A stretch of DNA of 64,000 nt from Larix kaempferi (GCA_027924585.1 BSBM01000261.1:5163501-5227500); one strand, 5' to 3'; shown: positions 22,123-34,306, numbered from the stretch's first letter. The notes: generated by a model not told the origin, from the sequence alone. Translations and numbers: made by a program.

Positions 22123-23765
22123 AAACCAAAATATATGGCATGTTGATAGTGGATGTTCAAAACACATGACAGGAGATCCAAACAAGTTCATAATCCTAAG
22201 AAGCGATCAAAAGGGAAAAGTCACTTTTGGAGACAATGTGTCTTCTAAGATAATTGGAAAAGGTACAGTTGCTATAAGAAATAAAATCAGAGCTGAAAAT
22301 GTGTTGCTAGTAGAAGATTTAAAGCCTAATCTTTTCAGTGTGATTCAAACATGTGATCAAGGCCACATCTGCATATTTGATTCCGAGAAATGTGAAATCA
22401 GGAAGAAAAACTCAGGAAAACGTATTAGGAATGTTGTAAGCAATTCAAGTAATGTATACATCCTAGAAAATGAAGAGCAATGCCCCCTGAGTCTGATTGA
22501 TGAAAGTTGGCTATGGCATAGAAGGATGGGACACTTGAATTTTGACAATATTATAAAGGTGAGTATGAAGGAAGTTGTAAGAGACTTTCCAAAGATTGTG
22601 AAGCCTCAAAAGTTAGTCTGTAAACATTGTCAACATGGGAAACAAACTAAAGCCAGCTTCAGAATCAAGGAATATACATCCTCACAGCCATTGAAAATAG
22701 TTCACACTGATCTTTGTGGACCAACAAGAACTAAAAGGTTGCAAGGAGAATCATATTTCATGTTGTTCATTGATGATTATACAAGGATGACTTGGGTGAC
22801 ATTCCTCAAAGAAAAATCAGAAGCTTTTGAGAAGTTTAAAATTTTTAAAGCAATGGTTGAGAATGAGACAAATATGAAAATCAAATTTTTAAGGTCAGAT
22901 AATGGAGGAGAGTTTACCTCAAACTAATTCATGAGTTTTGTGAAACCCATGGGATTAAAAGACAATTTTCAGCTCCAAGAACTACTCAGCAAAATGGCAT
23001 TGTGGAAAGAAAGAATAGGCAGTCCAAGAAGCAGCCAGAACTATGCTTAATGAAGCAAAAATTTTAGATGCATATTGGAGAGAAGCAGTATATACAATTG
23101 TTTATATACTCAATAGAGGAAAACTCGGATTAAATTATGACAAGACTCCTTATGATCTATGGTATGGAAGACCTTCCTCTGTCAAAAATTTTAGAGTGTT
23201 TGGTAGTAAGTGCTACATAAAGAGGAATGAGGATGATCTTCGTAAGTTTGACTCTAGAACTGATGATGGAATATTTCTAGGATATTCATCCACCAAGAAA
23301 GCATACAGATGTTACAATCAAAGAATACACAAGATCATAGAAAGTGCATATGTAAGAATAGATGACATGAAGCCAAGAAGAACTAGAACACAAGATGATG
23401 AGATGGCAAATAATGATAAGGATGAAAAAGACTCACAAAGGAAAGAGGATTCACAAGATGAAGAAGAAATTGAACGGGAAGAAAAGGAAGGTGAGGTATC
23501 TCAATAAAATGACAAAGAAGATTCTCCAAGACTTGATACAAGAGCACCATCAAGAAGAATTCAAAGAGATCATCATGAAAGTCAAGTTATTGGTGACATA
23601 AATACTGGACTTAAAACAAGAAGAAGGTTAATATATGATCAAGAACAAGCACTACTTTCGCTAGTAGAGCCTAAAACATTTGCAGAAGCTAGCAAAAGTG
23701 ATGATTGGATCAAATATATGAATGAGGATATGGAACAAATAGAGAAGAACCAAACCTGGGAAATT
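22123..23765 (+). pseudogene. B: protease, integrase and start of RT
   Basis: The protease site WHVDSGCSKHMTG is at about 22137. GAG-pre-integrase (LWHRRMGHLNFDN ... CKHCQHGKQ) is at 22510-22650. The integrase core has D in HTDLCGP (near 22700), D in RSDNGGEF (near 22890) and E in GIVERKNR (near 22995), but a stop at 22926 and a frameshift just after the Glu disable it. Linker YGRPSSVKNFRVFGSKCYI is near 23165. The RT domain starts EPKTFAEASKSDDWIKYMNE at about 23670 and is cut by insertion C after NQTWEI at 23765. Confidence 0.9.
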
Positions 23766-24347
23766 TGTTAATTTTTTAGCATTAATTCAATATACTCTAG
23801 AATCTTTACTAAGAGAATAACATGTACAACATATCAAGTATAACAATGCATATCAATCACACCAAGCAATCACATGAGACAATAGACACACAGAGTTTCA
23901 ATGGGGAAAACCATAAAGGTGAAAAACCCCACAACTTCCTCAGAGATAGAGAGAGCAATGATACAACCAAAGTACAAGAGATAGTCTTCTCCTAGCAATT
24001 GATCCTCATCCTCACATGTGCGCCACTTTCCAAGTGATGGAAGAATGAGTAAGTGAATGATCAAATAGAGATCTCCCGGTCTCTATTTATACATGTCCTG
24101 TCCTACCCAATAAACCAATGGGGATGACTTGTCTAACTTAGCCTAATAACCCATGGTTAACTTAATCAGGGCCGACCCCACACATGGTGGTCTAATAACC
24201 CATCGGCAAGTTACGACACTTGCAACACTTGTCAATACAAATGACAACACTTCTGTATAGAGGAATAATAACATCTCTATAGGAGTATAATATACATAGA
24301 TGAAATACATAGGTGAAATACATTTTGAAGTTACATATACATCAACA
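23766..24347 (-). repeat. C: 3' LTR
   Basis: Begins TGTTAATTTTTTAGCATTAA and ends TTACATATACATCAACA on the plus strand. It matches 27616-28034 over the retained length. A TATA-like box (minus strand TATAAATAGAGACC from about 24095) and the surrounding leader match the other copy. Confidence 0.95.
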
Positions 24348-24358
24348 CTCCCTCTTAA
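24348..24358 (-). other. C: polypurine tract
   Basis: The minus strand reads AGTTAAGAGGGAG directly before the LTR start TGTTGATGTATATG. Confidence 0.8.
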
Positions 24359-24559
24359 CTAGGAAGGTATTTCTCAACATAGATTTGCTAGCACAAGTCT
24401 TCTTCTCTGGATCATCATCATTGGATCATCGTCATCGAATCATCATCACTGCTGCTATCTCAATCAATCTCCAATCTACTTGTCATAGGAAGTTCTACAA
24501 AGCCAGTCCTTTTTCATACTAGATGTAGGCCCACCACTTGTAGGTCTTCATCATCACTG

Positions 24560-25110
24560 GCCATACTGTGGAATCCTCAGGACTGATTACGTGCATCAAC
24601 AAAACCTTGAAAGAGCATCCTAGGACTGATTACGAGCTTATTGCTCAACCTATCGGATCTCCAGGGATCTTTTACATGTTGACCTTCACAAAACCTACTC
24701 AGAGCATCCCAGGATATTACGAGCACACCACTCTACCTGTCTAGATCTCGATAGAGAATCCCAGGCTGTTACGAGCACACTGCTCTACCTGTCCGGATTT
24801 TAAAGGATTTTTTTATGTGAACTTTCGCAAAACCTACTCAGAGCATCCCAGGATGTTATGAGCACACCGCTCTACCTATCTAAATCTCGATAGAGCATCC
24901 CAGGATGTTACGAGAAGACCGCTCTACCTATCCGTATTTTAAAGGATCTTTTCTATGCGAAACCAGAGCAAAACCTACTCAAAGAATCCCAGGATGTTAC
25001 GAGCACACTGCTCTACCTGTCTGGATCTCGATAAAGCATCCCAGAATGTTACAAGCACATTGCTCTACCTGTCCAGATTTTAAAGGACCTTTTCTATGCT
25101 ACCTGCACAA
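24560..25110. repeat. C: about 140-bp tandem array in 3' region
   Basis: Blocks AGCATCCCAGGATGTTACGA and GCTCTACCTGTCCGGATTTT recur. The full unit (two related sub-units, about 57 and 82 bp) steps 24701, 24840, 24981. Like F's array it lies between the RNase H end and the polypurine tract. Confidence 0.85.
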
Positions 25111-25129
25111 CCTGTCCACGGCCACAGAG

Positions 25130-25470
25130 TATCAACCCGATACTCACCATACAACATCCTGATGTACATCATCACATGATCAACCTGATCATCATCATAG
25201 CATCAACCTGATGCATATCATCTGGAGCAACATCTTGAAGCTCGTCATCTATGATCATCCTGATCAAACAGTATATCCATCTGATGCATACAAAGTATCT
25301 ACCTGATACATATCATCATACATGATCTACCTGATCAATGATCATACAAATGCATCCATCTGATATACATAATGCATCCACCTGATACATACATAAGTAC
25401 ATGATCTACCTGATCATACAATGCATCCACCTGATAAATATACAAAGTAGTAACTGGAGCATCATCCTGA
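25130..25470. repeat. C: CATCTGATACATA-type tandem repeat
   Basis: Imperfect short units such as ATGCATCCACCTGATACATA and ATGATCTACCTGATCA alternate through the stretch. A second, more degenerate array in C's untranslated 3' part. Confidence 0.7.
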
Positions 25471-25555
25471 TGCTCATCATCCAGCGCTTACATCCACAGC
25501 CATGGGAAGGATCCTCCTCTCACCATGCTTGGAATGGCTCCTGCAAATGTTTCCA

Positions 25556-26344
25556 TCACTTCTTCCTCAAAGTGTCGCTAATCTGAAGAACACCAAGCCT
25601 CTCTCTGAAGTATTCAAACTTCACTCTGGCTAGTGGTTTCGTCAACACATCTGCAATCTGCTCATTCGTCGCAACATACAAGATATTCACTGCTCCTCTC
25701 TGCACCATATCCCTGATATAGTGATATTTGATCTCAATGTGCTTCTACCTGTCATGGAATATCGGGTTCTCAAACAGCTTCACACAACTCTGGTTGTCAC
25801 AAAAGATACCAGTAGCCTCCAGCGGGAGATCAAATAACTCAGACAGTAGCTTCTAGAGCCATACTGCCTCACAACTAGCCGAACATGCTGCAACATACTC
25901 TGCCTCGGCTGTACTCAGTGCTACGCAAGATTTCTTCCTACTAAACCAAGAGATCACACCTGATCCCATACTGAAGCAGCACCCAGATGTGCTCTTCCTA
26001 TCTGCAGCACTGCCTGCCCAGTCCGAATCAACATAACCCTGCAGGTTAAACTTTTGATTCACATCATACTTGAGCCCATAATCAATTGTACCCTTCAGGT
26101 ACCTCAGAATATGCTTTACAACAACTAGTTGAACACCTCTAAGATCCGTTAGGAACTGGCTGAATGTGTTCACCGCAAAGCAAATATCTGGTCTAGTGTT
26201 CGTCAGGTACATCAAGGACCCAATCATCTGACGATACACAGTGACATCAACCAGATCAGATGAAGCATCACACAGCAGCTTTAGGTTCGATGCCATAGGT
26301 GTGGCCATGGCCTTGCAGTCCATCATCCTGAACCTCATTGCAAT
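25556..26344 (-). pseudogene. C: RT end and RNase H
   Basis: Minus strand: FRMMDCKAMATPM and [20 protein letters not shown] (C-terminal RT/connection blocks), then DSDWAGS, STAEAEYVAACSASCEAVWL, CDNQSC and KHIEI with all catalytic acidic residues. The end block DVLTKPLARVKFEYFRERLG stops at 25556-25558. One in-frame stop follows EAVWL near 25853 and another lies near 25760. The upstream end joins gag's zinc knuckle without protease, integrase or RT in between. Confidence 0.9.
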
Positions 26345-27059
26345 CAAAACATCAAACATGAGATAGATCTTTCTTCTTGTGATGAGAGTGAGAATGATTC
26401 TTGTTATGTGATCTCTCCCTCTTAAACTTGCTTCCCTTGGTGTGTGTTGTGAGAGCTTGATCTTCATTCCCCATCTTTTCTTCTCGGGCCACAAGCCTTG
26501 CTTCTTCTTGTGAGCATTCCTCCCAAAGTCTACTGAATGAGATCAACTTCCTCCTTGCACAGATTCCTTGGATGAAGGAGTCCCATGACCTAGGTAGGCC
26601 ATTCAATGTGGTCATGACAACTTCACCATTGTCCACTACTTCATCCACAGCTTCAAGTTGTTCCTTGATCTAAGATACCTTAGAGAAATAAGATTGAATG
26701 GTCTCTCCATTCCCTTTCAATTGATTCCGTAGAGTCATCTTCCGATTTATGTTCTTTCCTTCAAACAGCTTGGTCAAAGAGTCAAACATTGCCTTGGGTG
26801 TCTTTAGAGATGACACATGTGGAATGAGATGGTCCTTGATAGAATAAGAAATGATCCTCTTTGCCTTGACCAAGTTCTTCTTGTGAAGAGCCTTAGCCTC
26901 TTCTTTCTCTGGAACAGGGACCTCTTCACTTATGTAGGTGTCCAATTCATTTTCTTCCAGGATTAACCCAATCCTATACTTCCATGCTCGGAAGTTATCA
27001 GCCCCTTCAAGCTTATCCTCAAGCTTGGTGTGGTGAGACATCTTTAAAGAGTACTTCAA
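26345..27059 (-). pseudogene. C: copia gag, cut inside the zinc knuckle
   Basis: Starts MSHHTKLEDKLEGADNFRAW (in-frame Met at 27041; an earlier Met at 27059 is less like the family). The DUF4219/UBN2 gag fold continues through YRIGLILEENELD and SIKDHLIPHV to LKTPKAMFDSLTKLFEGKN. A stop at 26670 (VS*IKEQ) splits it. The C-terminus is basic (RERSHNKNHSHSHHKKKDLS) and reaches HV*CFDCNE, the first Cys pair of a CCHC knuckle, where the sequence jumps to RT/RNase H. Confidence 0.9.
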
Positions 27060-27598
27060 ATGGAAATAGAAAAGATTTAGGTCTTACCACTTGATTTGCT
27101 GAAAATTGGATATGGTCTCGGATTAGGGTTTGTCAGAGAAACCCTAAAAATTCAAAATGTGAATTTAAACTTTATGAAAGGATAGAGAGATGCACCTTGA
27201 TGAGCTGATCAACTTGGTATATTCAGAATTTGAAATCTGCAAAGATTCACCCTTCATAAATGCCTTTTAGTCTTCCTGGATTCACTGGGAGGACCCTGAA
27301 TTAGGGTTCGAGTTTCCTGAAGCTTCACCCAACCAAAAATCTTGATCCAAATCTCTAAACTTCAATTTTTCCAAGGAGCTTCCAGCTATGTCTTTAGATT
27401 TCATAAATTCCTATTTTTGTGGAAACCCTAATTTTTAGGGCTAAAATTGAAAGTGCTCAGAATTGAATTCTGATTGGACAGAAAGATTCTCCTTAATGAG
27501 TAGAGTCAATCTACCTTGCTGCCTTTCCAAAATCTATGGAGAGAAACCCAATAAACAAGAAACCCTGGTTTCTGCCACTACACAATGTCTTCTTCTCA

Positions 27599-27615
27599 GG
27601 GAAGCTCTGATACCA
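27599..27615 (-). other. C: tRNA-iMet primer-binding site
   Basis: The minus strand reads TGGTATCAGAGCTTCC right after the LTR end ...ATTAACA. It is an exact match to the core TGGTATCAGAGC. Confidence 0.95.
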
Positions 27616-28034
27616 TGTTAATTTTTTAGCATTAATTCAATATACTCTAGGATATTTATTGAGAGAATAACATGTATAGCATATCAATCACATCAAGCAA
27701 TCACATGAGACAATAGACACACAGAGTTTCACTGGGGAAAACCATCAAGGTGAAAAACCCCACAACTTCCTCAAAGATAGAGAGAGTAATGATACAAGCA
27801 AAGTACAAGAGATAGTCTTCTTCTAGCAGCTTATCCTCCTCCTCATATGTGCGCCACTTTCTGAGTGATGGAAGAGTGAGTAAGTGAATGATCAAATAGA
27901 GATCTCCCGATCTCTATTTATACATGTCCTGTCCTACCCAATAAACCAGTGGGGCCGAATTGTCTAACTTAGCCTAATAACCCATGGTTAACTTAATCAG
28001 GGTCGACCCCACACACGGTGGTCTAATAACCCAT
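27616..28034 (-). repeat. C: 5' LTR, truncated
   Basis: Matches 23766-24190 closely, up to GTCTAATAACCCAT. After CCAT the sequence becomes TTTGTTATATTT, which is D's LTR. The outer (U3) part of about 160 bp is missing. Confidence 0.95.
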
Positions 28035-30552
28035 TTTGTTATATTTGATTTTCAATATCAAAACTGAGTTCCTTTCCATCTTTCTGAACTAAAATTTAAA
28101 ACAACACAAACTCAGGGTTGCGCGACTATGAAGGAAACTAGCCCACGGCTATTGGCCAGATTCTACAGTACATTATTTCATAATCCAAATATCTGTTTTA
28201 TGAATATAGAAAACTTTCAAAACACTATATTTTTCACTCAACATCGGCGAAGTAAATTTTATACATTGCACAGAAACTATTTTGGAATTTTAATACTGTA
28301 TTTCCATTCAAAATGATGAGGGTTTAATCCTTTAGTAATTACACCTCCAAAACAAATTACATTTCAACCAAATTTTACAGTTAAACGTTATAGCAACTAG
28401 ACAAGCCAAGGATCTTAGCTACTGGTCACTTCAAATTTGGTTCCAAAAGTTACAAACACTAGCCAAACCCTTGCCAAAAACCTAAGTAGAAGACATTTGT
28501 AAAACATAAAAACATTGGCCACACCATGCCAAGGGTATCTACGAGGAAGTGAACCTCTGAGGCTTACCCGGTGGCCGAGCAACACCTTTTCCTCTAGGCC
28601 CTCAAACTCTGCAACTTCATCGACGATTTTATACCTGTCACAACAATGATGTAGAGGTTAAAAGAGAATAAAATCTTAGAGATAACTTTAAACACAACAG
28701 AATAAGTTAAGATTTCAGTGTTGAAACACTACTAGCATATTGTAACTCCAGGAGAGAGACACCAGTGACATTCAACGATAGAAAGACCTTGTAAACGCAG
28801 TTTAAAGGAAGGAAATCAGTTCTTGAGAATCACTCTGGTCCACTGGTGGCTCGGCTTTTCAATTTACATGATACCTAGAACTAATAGGTTCATCCCACAG
28901 GTCTTAGGATCGAAACCAAGTAAAGAACCCTCCAATAAATACTCTTTCAAACCCTACATCGTAGCAGACTGTCAGCCTCACAATCTCAACGCTAACATGA
29001 AAATGAAGACAAAGAACCACTACAACACTACTTACGATGAAGGTTTAGGGTTACCTTTCAATGACCAAGATCTTGTGAGATCGACGATGGGCGAGGTGCC
29101 GGCCATATACGTTGAGAATTGGGAAACCACTACATTAAATTCTTTATTTATTAATTCATCCACTACGATGCCAACTCGTTAAATCAAAGGGAAAATCTTG
29201 TTATAGCTCACTGTTCTTATTACAATATTTTAAACTCATTCACGTGTTACAGCCACGAGAGCATCCACTCATACTTCCACTCAATACAGCAGTTAAGTGA
29301 CTTAAATGCCAAGACCAGATTCAGTGTTGTGATAGCATAGTAAACACCATTTCATTCAGTACCCTGTCATGTCATACAACAATGCCGAGACTTGGGGTTA
29401 CATAGTATAGTTCGTTTCATTTCCAAACATTGGTCGTCGAATGTATGTGTCTATATCAATATAAGACTTAGGATTTTAACATTTGCTTCTTCGTAACTAC
29501 ATCAAATTACATAATACATTTCTAATGTTCGATTATAGAATGCAAGGTCATATTTTATTGATTCTCAATGATGATATAGTTCTATTCATAAAAGGCTCCC
29601 GATACATAGTCCATAGTTTAGGACTTTGTAACATTAAACATAGTTTACATTGTCACAATTGTACACTAGGTTTTTATATTTAAATATTTTTGTTTCAAAA
29701 GTCCTATAGTATTACAATTTCATTGTTTAAACATCATGTTCATGAAGGCACTGGTATAACAAACCCTTGTTATAAAAATGTAGATATTCATAAATTATAA
29801 AATGAGAAAAACATAAGCTACTATTTTTATGCTTAAGAATTCTAGTTGTTACATGTATTTCTAAATTAAACCATCAACTTATGTTTCCATAATGTAGAGC
29901 AACATATAAGTCAAACTAATCACAAAATAATAGTATATGTTATAACCACTCCTTACAAATAGAGAAATGACGACAGGATTATAATAACACTTGCATTTGT
30001 AATCTAGCAGGTATTATTTCTTTGACGATTCAATAAAAGTATAGTATAGATGTTTTTTTTTTTTTACTTCTGCATCTCATGTATAGTCAAAGTAACATTA
30101 CAAAAAAGGGGCAGGGATCCATACCATTAAATATCTCACAAGCATGAAAGTACTTAGAATTATTATCAAGCATTGACGACTATTACAAAACATATTGAGA
30201 AATGCTTGTAACCTTGAATTTTGTCGTAATATTCTTACCTGCATATATGCACAAGAAATAGGTTCACATGCTTTAGCTAACATAGCTAAGTAAGCCTCAG
30301 GGTACCCCCGTAGGACCCCTTTCATCATCATTCAAAAACAAACTGTTAGTATTATATCTAGAATATTTTTATCGCAAGATAAATTTTAATTACAGCTAAC
30401 ACAAGCAAACTAATGTTGAAATTTTTTAAGAAGTATGATGTGTCACTATTGTTAAATTGTTATTGGTTAATTATTATTTCCGCATTGGTAATTTCAACAT
30501 TTAATGTTGTTTTAGAAATTTTATTTTTTTATGAAATTATCGGGATGTTACA
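28031..30552 (+). repeat. D: 5' LTR, 5'-truncated
   Basis: Aligns with 36936-39440 from CCATTTTGTTATATTTGATT to ATCGGGATGTTACA. Differences are scattered substitutions plus small indels, for example about 11 bp extra near 29265. The frames at 28128-28316, 28823-29182 and 29483-29683 recur in the 3' LTR because they are repeat sequence; no domain is recognisable in them. Confidence 0.95.
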
Positions 30553-30554
30553 TG

Positions 30555-30572
30555 TGGTATTAGAGCTCATGT
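30555..30572 (+). other. D: primer-binding site
   Basis: TGTGGTATTAGAGCTCATG begins two bases after the LTR end TTACA. The core TGGTATTAGAGC differs from the tRNA-iMet site by one transition. Confidence 0.8.
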
Positions 30573-30689
30573 TCAAACTCTCGGCCTAAAAAGGTCCAAA
30601 GAACACACAACATAAAATTATGACAACAAAAGTCTTTACTAATTAAATTATTTTGTTATACAGAAATTTGTTTTCTAAAAGTTACAGGT

Positions 30690-31950
30690 ATGGAAGGATC
30701 AGCTGAACACATGGAGGACAGATTTCGACCAAATAGTCATAGTACGGGACATCAATATTAAGAAGAAGTCCATGGTGAATTGAATGGAAATCCATCAGAA
30801 TTGTTACGTGCATTTCAGGAGTTAAAAGCAGAAATCAGATCTGTAAAACAGGACAATGAGAAAATTCTGAAGGCACAAGAAGAACTGAACCAAGCACTGT
30901 TCGATCAATGCCCTACTGATGAACATGATAGAGGAATTGAAAATACCTACAAGATTGAATACTTACCTCATCGAGACAAGGGTAAGAAAGTGAAAACTGT
31001 TGATGTGAACAATAGATCAACATCATCAGAAGATGTCAATAAAAAACGCAAAAAGAAACGTAATTATTCAATTGATAGCAGTGAAGGAGATTACAACCCA
31101 AAAGAAAAAGCCACAAATAGTATGAACAGATCTCTAGGGAATTCAAGAAAATCAAACCCCCAACTTTCAATGGTGAAACTGAGAAGGGAGAGACAACTAA
31201 AGCATGGTTGTCCGACATGAAGAAATACTTTCAAATCTATGATTATTCAGAATCATTGAAAGCAAAGATGGCCATATACAACCTGATAGGGAAGGCAGAC
31301 ATTTGGTGGCAGGACATCAAAAGAGTGAAAGGCATCAAGGACAAAGATGTGAATTGGAGCACCTTTAAACGGTACTTCAAGAAGAAATTCCTATCTTAAC
31401 AATATTACGAAGAAAATTCTAAGAAATTTTATAATATAAAATTGGGAACCATGAACATGAAAGAACTGAACAACAAATTTCTAAATTTGCTAAGGTATGT
31501 GCCATATCTTGTGGAGGAAAAGCCAAAGATTCAAAGGTATCTGAGTTGTTTACCTGTCACCATCAAGGATAGGATAGAGTATGACAATCCAAAGACCTTA
31601 GAAGAAGCCATGAGGAAAGCCACTTTCTGCTATGATACAAATCGGAAAAGAGAAGGGATATCTAACTGGAAAAATCATAAACTCAGCAACTTTGAGCTGA
31701 AGAAGAAAAATTCCAGGTTCAGTGGAAATTCTGGTTTTCAAAAGAAAAATTTCCCAAATCGAAATTTCCAAGGAAACAGTCCTAGAAATAATCAGTAGCA
31801 GAATTTTACAGCTCCTAGAAATACACCCAATGTTACCAGGACTAATGACCAGAAGACACCTATAAAAATTTTTGAGTGTCAAGGTCCTCATTATGCTTCA
31901 GAATGACCCAAAAGGAAGCGGACAACTAATAATATTCATTCCATACAAGA
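30690..31950 (+). pseudogene. D: gypsy gag, knuckle broken
   Basis: ATG at 30690 opens MEGSAEHMEDRFRPNSH. A coiled-coil-like segment (LRAFQELKAEIRSVKQDNEK) and a Lys-rich linker (KKRKKKRNYS) follow. After a frameshift near 31140 the gag domain reads PPTFNGETEKGE...AWLSDMKKYFQIYDY, GKADIWWQDIKR and FKRYFKKKFLS. The knuckle near 31870 reads FECQGPHYASE followed by TGA where the third Cys should be, and the first Cys is Phe. Stops also occur at about 30760, 31397, 31796 and 31904. Confidence 0.9.
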
Positions 31951-31960
31951 TGAACCTACT

Positions 31961-32500
31961 GTGGGAGACTTGGCAAGAGATATGCCCAGAATTAATGCAG
32001 CTCTAGACAATAGGCAAGCATATCATCAAGTCTCTATGGTAGAGGTTGAAGATAAGCTACAAAACCACCTAGTTTCTATTTTGATTGATCTAGGCGCTAG
32101 CCTGAGTTATATATCTCCTGATATTGTGGAAAATATTAATTTGAAAACAGAAAAATTTAATAAATCCTGGTTAGTTAGACTAGCAACAGGAACAAAAAGA
32201 AAAGTGTCTGATTTTGTTGAAAGCTATGTTTTATCTATGAATCAGTTAAAGACACAAACCAAGCTGAATGTTTTACCTTTAGGATCCTATGACATTTTAA
32301 TTGCAATGGAATGGTTAGAAGCACATCATGTTATTCTGAATTGTTATGAGAAAATTTTTACCTGTCTAAATGATGAAGGAGAAACAGTAGAAGTGAAGGG
32401 TATTCCAAGAAAGGCATCACTTAGACATATTTCAGCTACGCAAGTAAAAAGGGCAGTTAGAAAAGGATGTCATATGTTTGCAGTGAATGTAGTACATTAA
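31961..32500 (+). pseudogene. D: gypsy aspartic protease
   Basis: A 179-codon open frame. The active site reads ILIDLGASLSYIS: the catalytic Asp and Gly are present but the Ser/Thr between them is Leu, which should harm the fireman's-grip hydrogen bonds of retropepsins. The second half has VLPLGSYDILIAMEWLEAHH, the standard LG...ILGMDWL block with Ala for Gly. The frame ends at TAA 32498-32500 just before RT. Confidence 0.88.
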
Positions 32501-34306
32501 GAGTTAATTAGTAAAGAGGACAAACTGAAACTAGAAGATATACATGTCCTAAAAGAATTTCTGGATGTTTTTCCAGAAGAGATTCCCGGATTACCCCCGA
32601 AGAGAGACCTAGATTTTACCATTCAGCTAATACCAGGTGCAGTACCAAATTCTAAAGCCCCATATAGGATGAATATATTGGAATTAAATGAGTTAAAATC
32701 ACAGTTGAAGGAACTAATTGATAAAAACTATATAAGACCAAGCGTGTCTCCTTGGGGAGCACCGATTATTTTTGTTAAGAAGAAGGATGGCACTTTAAGG
32801 CTTTGTATAGATTATCACCAACTGAATAAAATGACAATCAAGAATCGATATTCATTGCCTCGTATCGACGATCTATTTGATCAGTTGCATGGGGCAACGA
32901 TATTTTCAAAGATTGATTTAAGGTCAAGATATCATCAAGTTCGTGTGAAGGATGAGGATATTTTTAAAACATCCTTTAGAACTCGTTATGGACACTACGA
33001 GTTTGTGGTCATGCCATTTGGATTGACTAATGCCCCGGCAATATTTATGTGTTTGATGAACAATATTCTGCACAAATATTTGGATAAGTTCGCCATTGTG
33101 TTCATAGATGACATTCTGGTTTATTCTAAAAGTAAGGACGAACTTGACGAACATTTGTGTATTATTTTACAAGTTCTGAGAGATCATCAGTTATATGCTA
33201 AGTTTAGTAAGTGTGACTTTCACAAGGATAAGATTCAGTATTTAGGTCACATAATCTCAAAGGAAGGAATTTCGGTTGATCTCGATAAGATAAAGGCCAT
33301 TAATGAATGGCTGGTTCCTAAGGATGTGTCGGATGTACGATCATTTATGGGTATTACAGGATATTATAGAAAATTCATAGAAGGTTTTTCGAAGATTGCA
33401 AATCCCATAACTTCCTTGCAGAAGAAAGGGAAGAAGTTTGTATGGGACCAAAAGTGTATAGACAGTTTTAATAAGTTGAAGGAGTTACTAACTACAACAC
33501 CTATTCTGAGGATTGCAAATCCTAATAAGGATTTTATAGTGTGCACCGATGCATGTAATGACGGACTCGGTGGAGTCCTAACACAAGAGGGACATGCTGT
33601 TGCATATGAGTCTAGAAAGATGAAAATACATGAGAAAAATTATTCTACTTATGATCTGAAATTATTAGCAGTGATTCATGCCTTAAAAATGTGGCGTCTC
33701 CATCTTATTGGTAGAAAATTTACTTTGATGACAGATAACATGGGGCTGAAGTATTTACTAGATCAGACGAATTTGAATGCTAGACAGGCTAGATGGCTAA
33801 CCTTTCTAAGTGAATATGACTTTGAAATTCAGCATATAAAGGGTAAAGAGAACAAGGTTGCTGATGCTTTAAGCCGTAATGCAAAGTTAAATTTTATTTC
33901 ATCCATCAGTACATACACGACAGATTTGGAAAATCAGATTTTTGAAGGGATTAAAACAGATGAAGAATACAAAAAATTACATGAAAAGACAGCAGAAAAT
34001 AGTTCTGAAAATTCTATGGCATATTTCAAGTTAAAAGAAAATGGCTTGTTGCTGTACAAAAACAGATTATATGTGCCCAATGTACGAAAGATAAAAATTC
34101 TAATTTTAGATGATATGCACAAAAGTTATTATTCTGGCCATCCAGGTTATCAGAAAACCATCACTATGTTATGGAAAGAGTATTATTGGCCCAGAATGAA
34201 GGATGAAGTAGCAGAATATATAGCTAAATGCTTTGACTATCAAAAGGTAAAAGTTGAACATCAGCATCCGGTTGGACTGTTACAGCCATTACCTATACCT
34301 AGCTAG
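32501..34306 (+). pseudogene. D: reverse transcriptase and RNase H, long open frame
   Basis: Open from 32669 for 545 codons; RT similarity begins earlier ([14 protein letters not shown] near 32560). RT blocks: [52 protein letters not shown] and the catalytic FIDDILVYS near 33104. Connection: [27 protein letters not shown]. RNase [46 protein letters not shown] and [13 protein letters not shown]. The integrase zinc region ([24 protein letters not shown] for the usual CxxCQ) starts at about 34130. The frame stops at TAG 34304 where a Trp codon is expected. Confidence 0.93.

Larger units (their letters stand above)
23766..28034 (-). mobile_element. Copia element C, internally deleted and truncated
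   Basis: Minus-strand element inserted in B's RT. Its 3' LTR is 23766-24347 and its 5' LTR starts at 27616, but only 419 of about 582 bp remain before the sequence switches to D's LTR at 28031-28034. Internal order on the minus strand: primer site 27599-27615, gag, then RNase H directly, then a tandem-repeat 3' region and a polypurine tract. Protease, integrase and most of RT are missing. The left TSD would be AAATT (23761-23765); the right one was deleted. Confidence 0.9.

Noticed and set aside
28823-29182. 119-codon frame with a similar 115-codon frame at 37740-38087, looking like a conserved gene pair
   Set aside because: Both are the same position in the two LTR copies of D. Similarity comes from the repeat, the frame carries no known domain, and synonymous bias cannot be shown.
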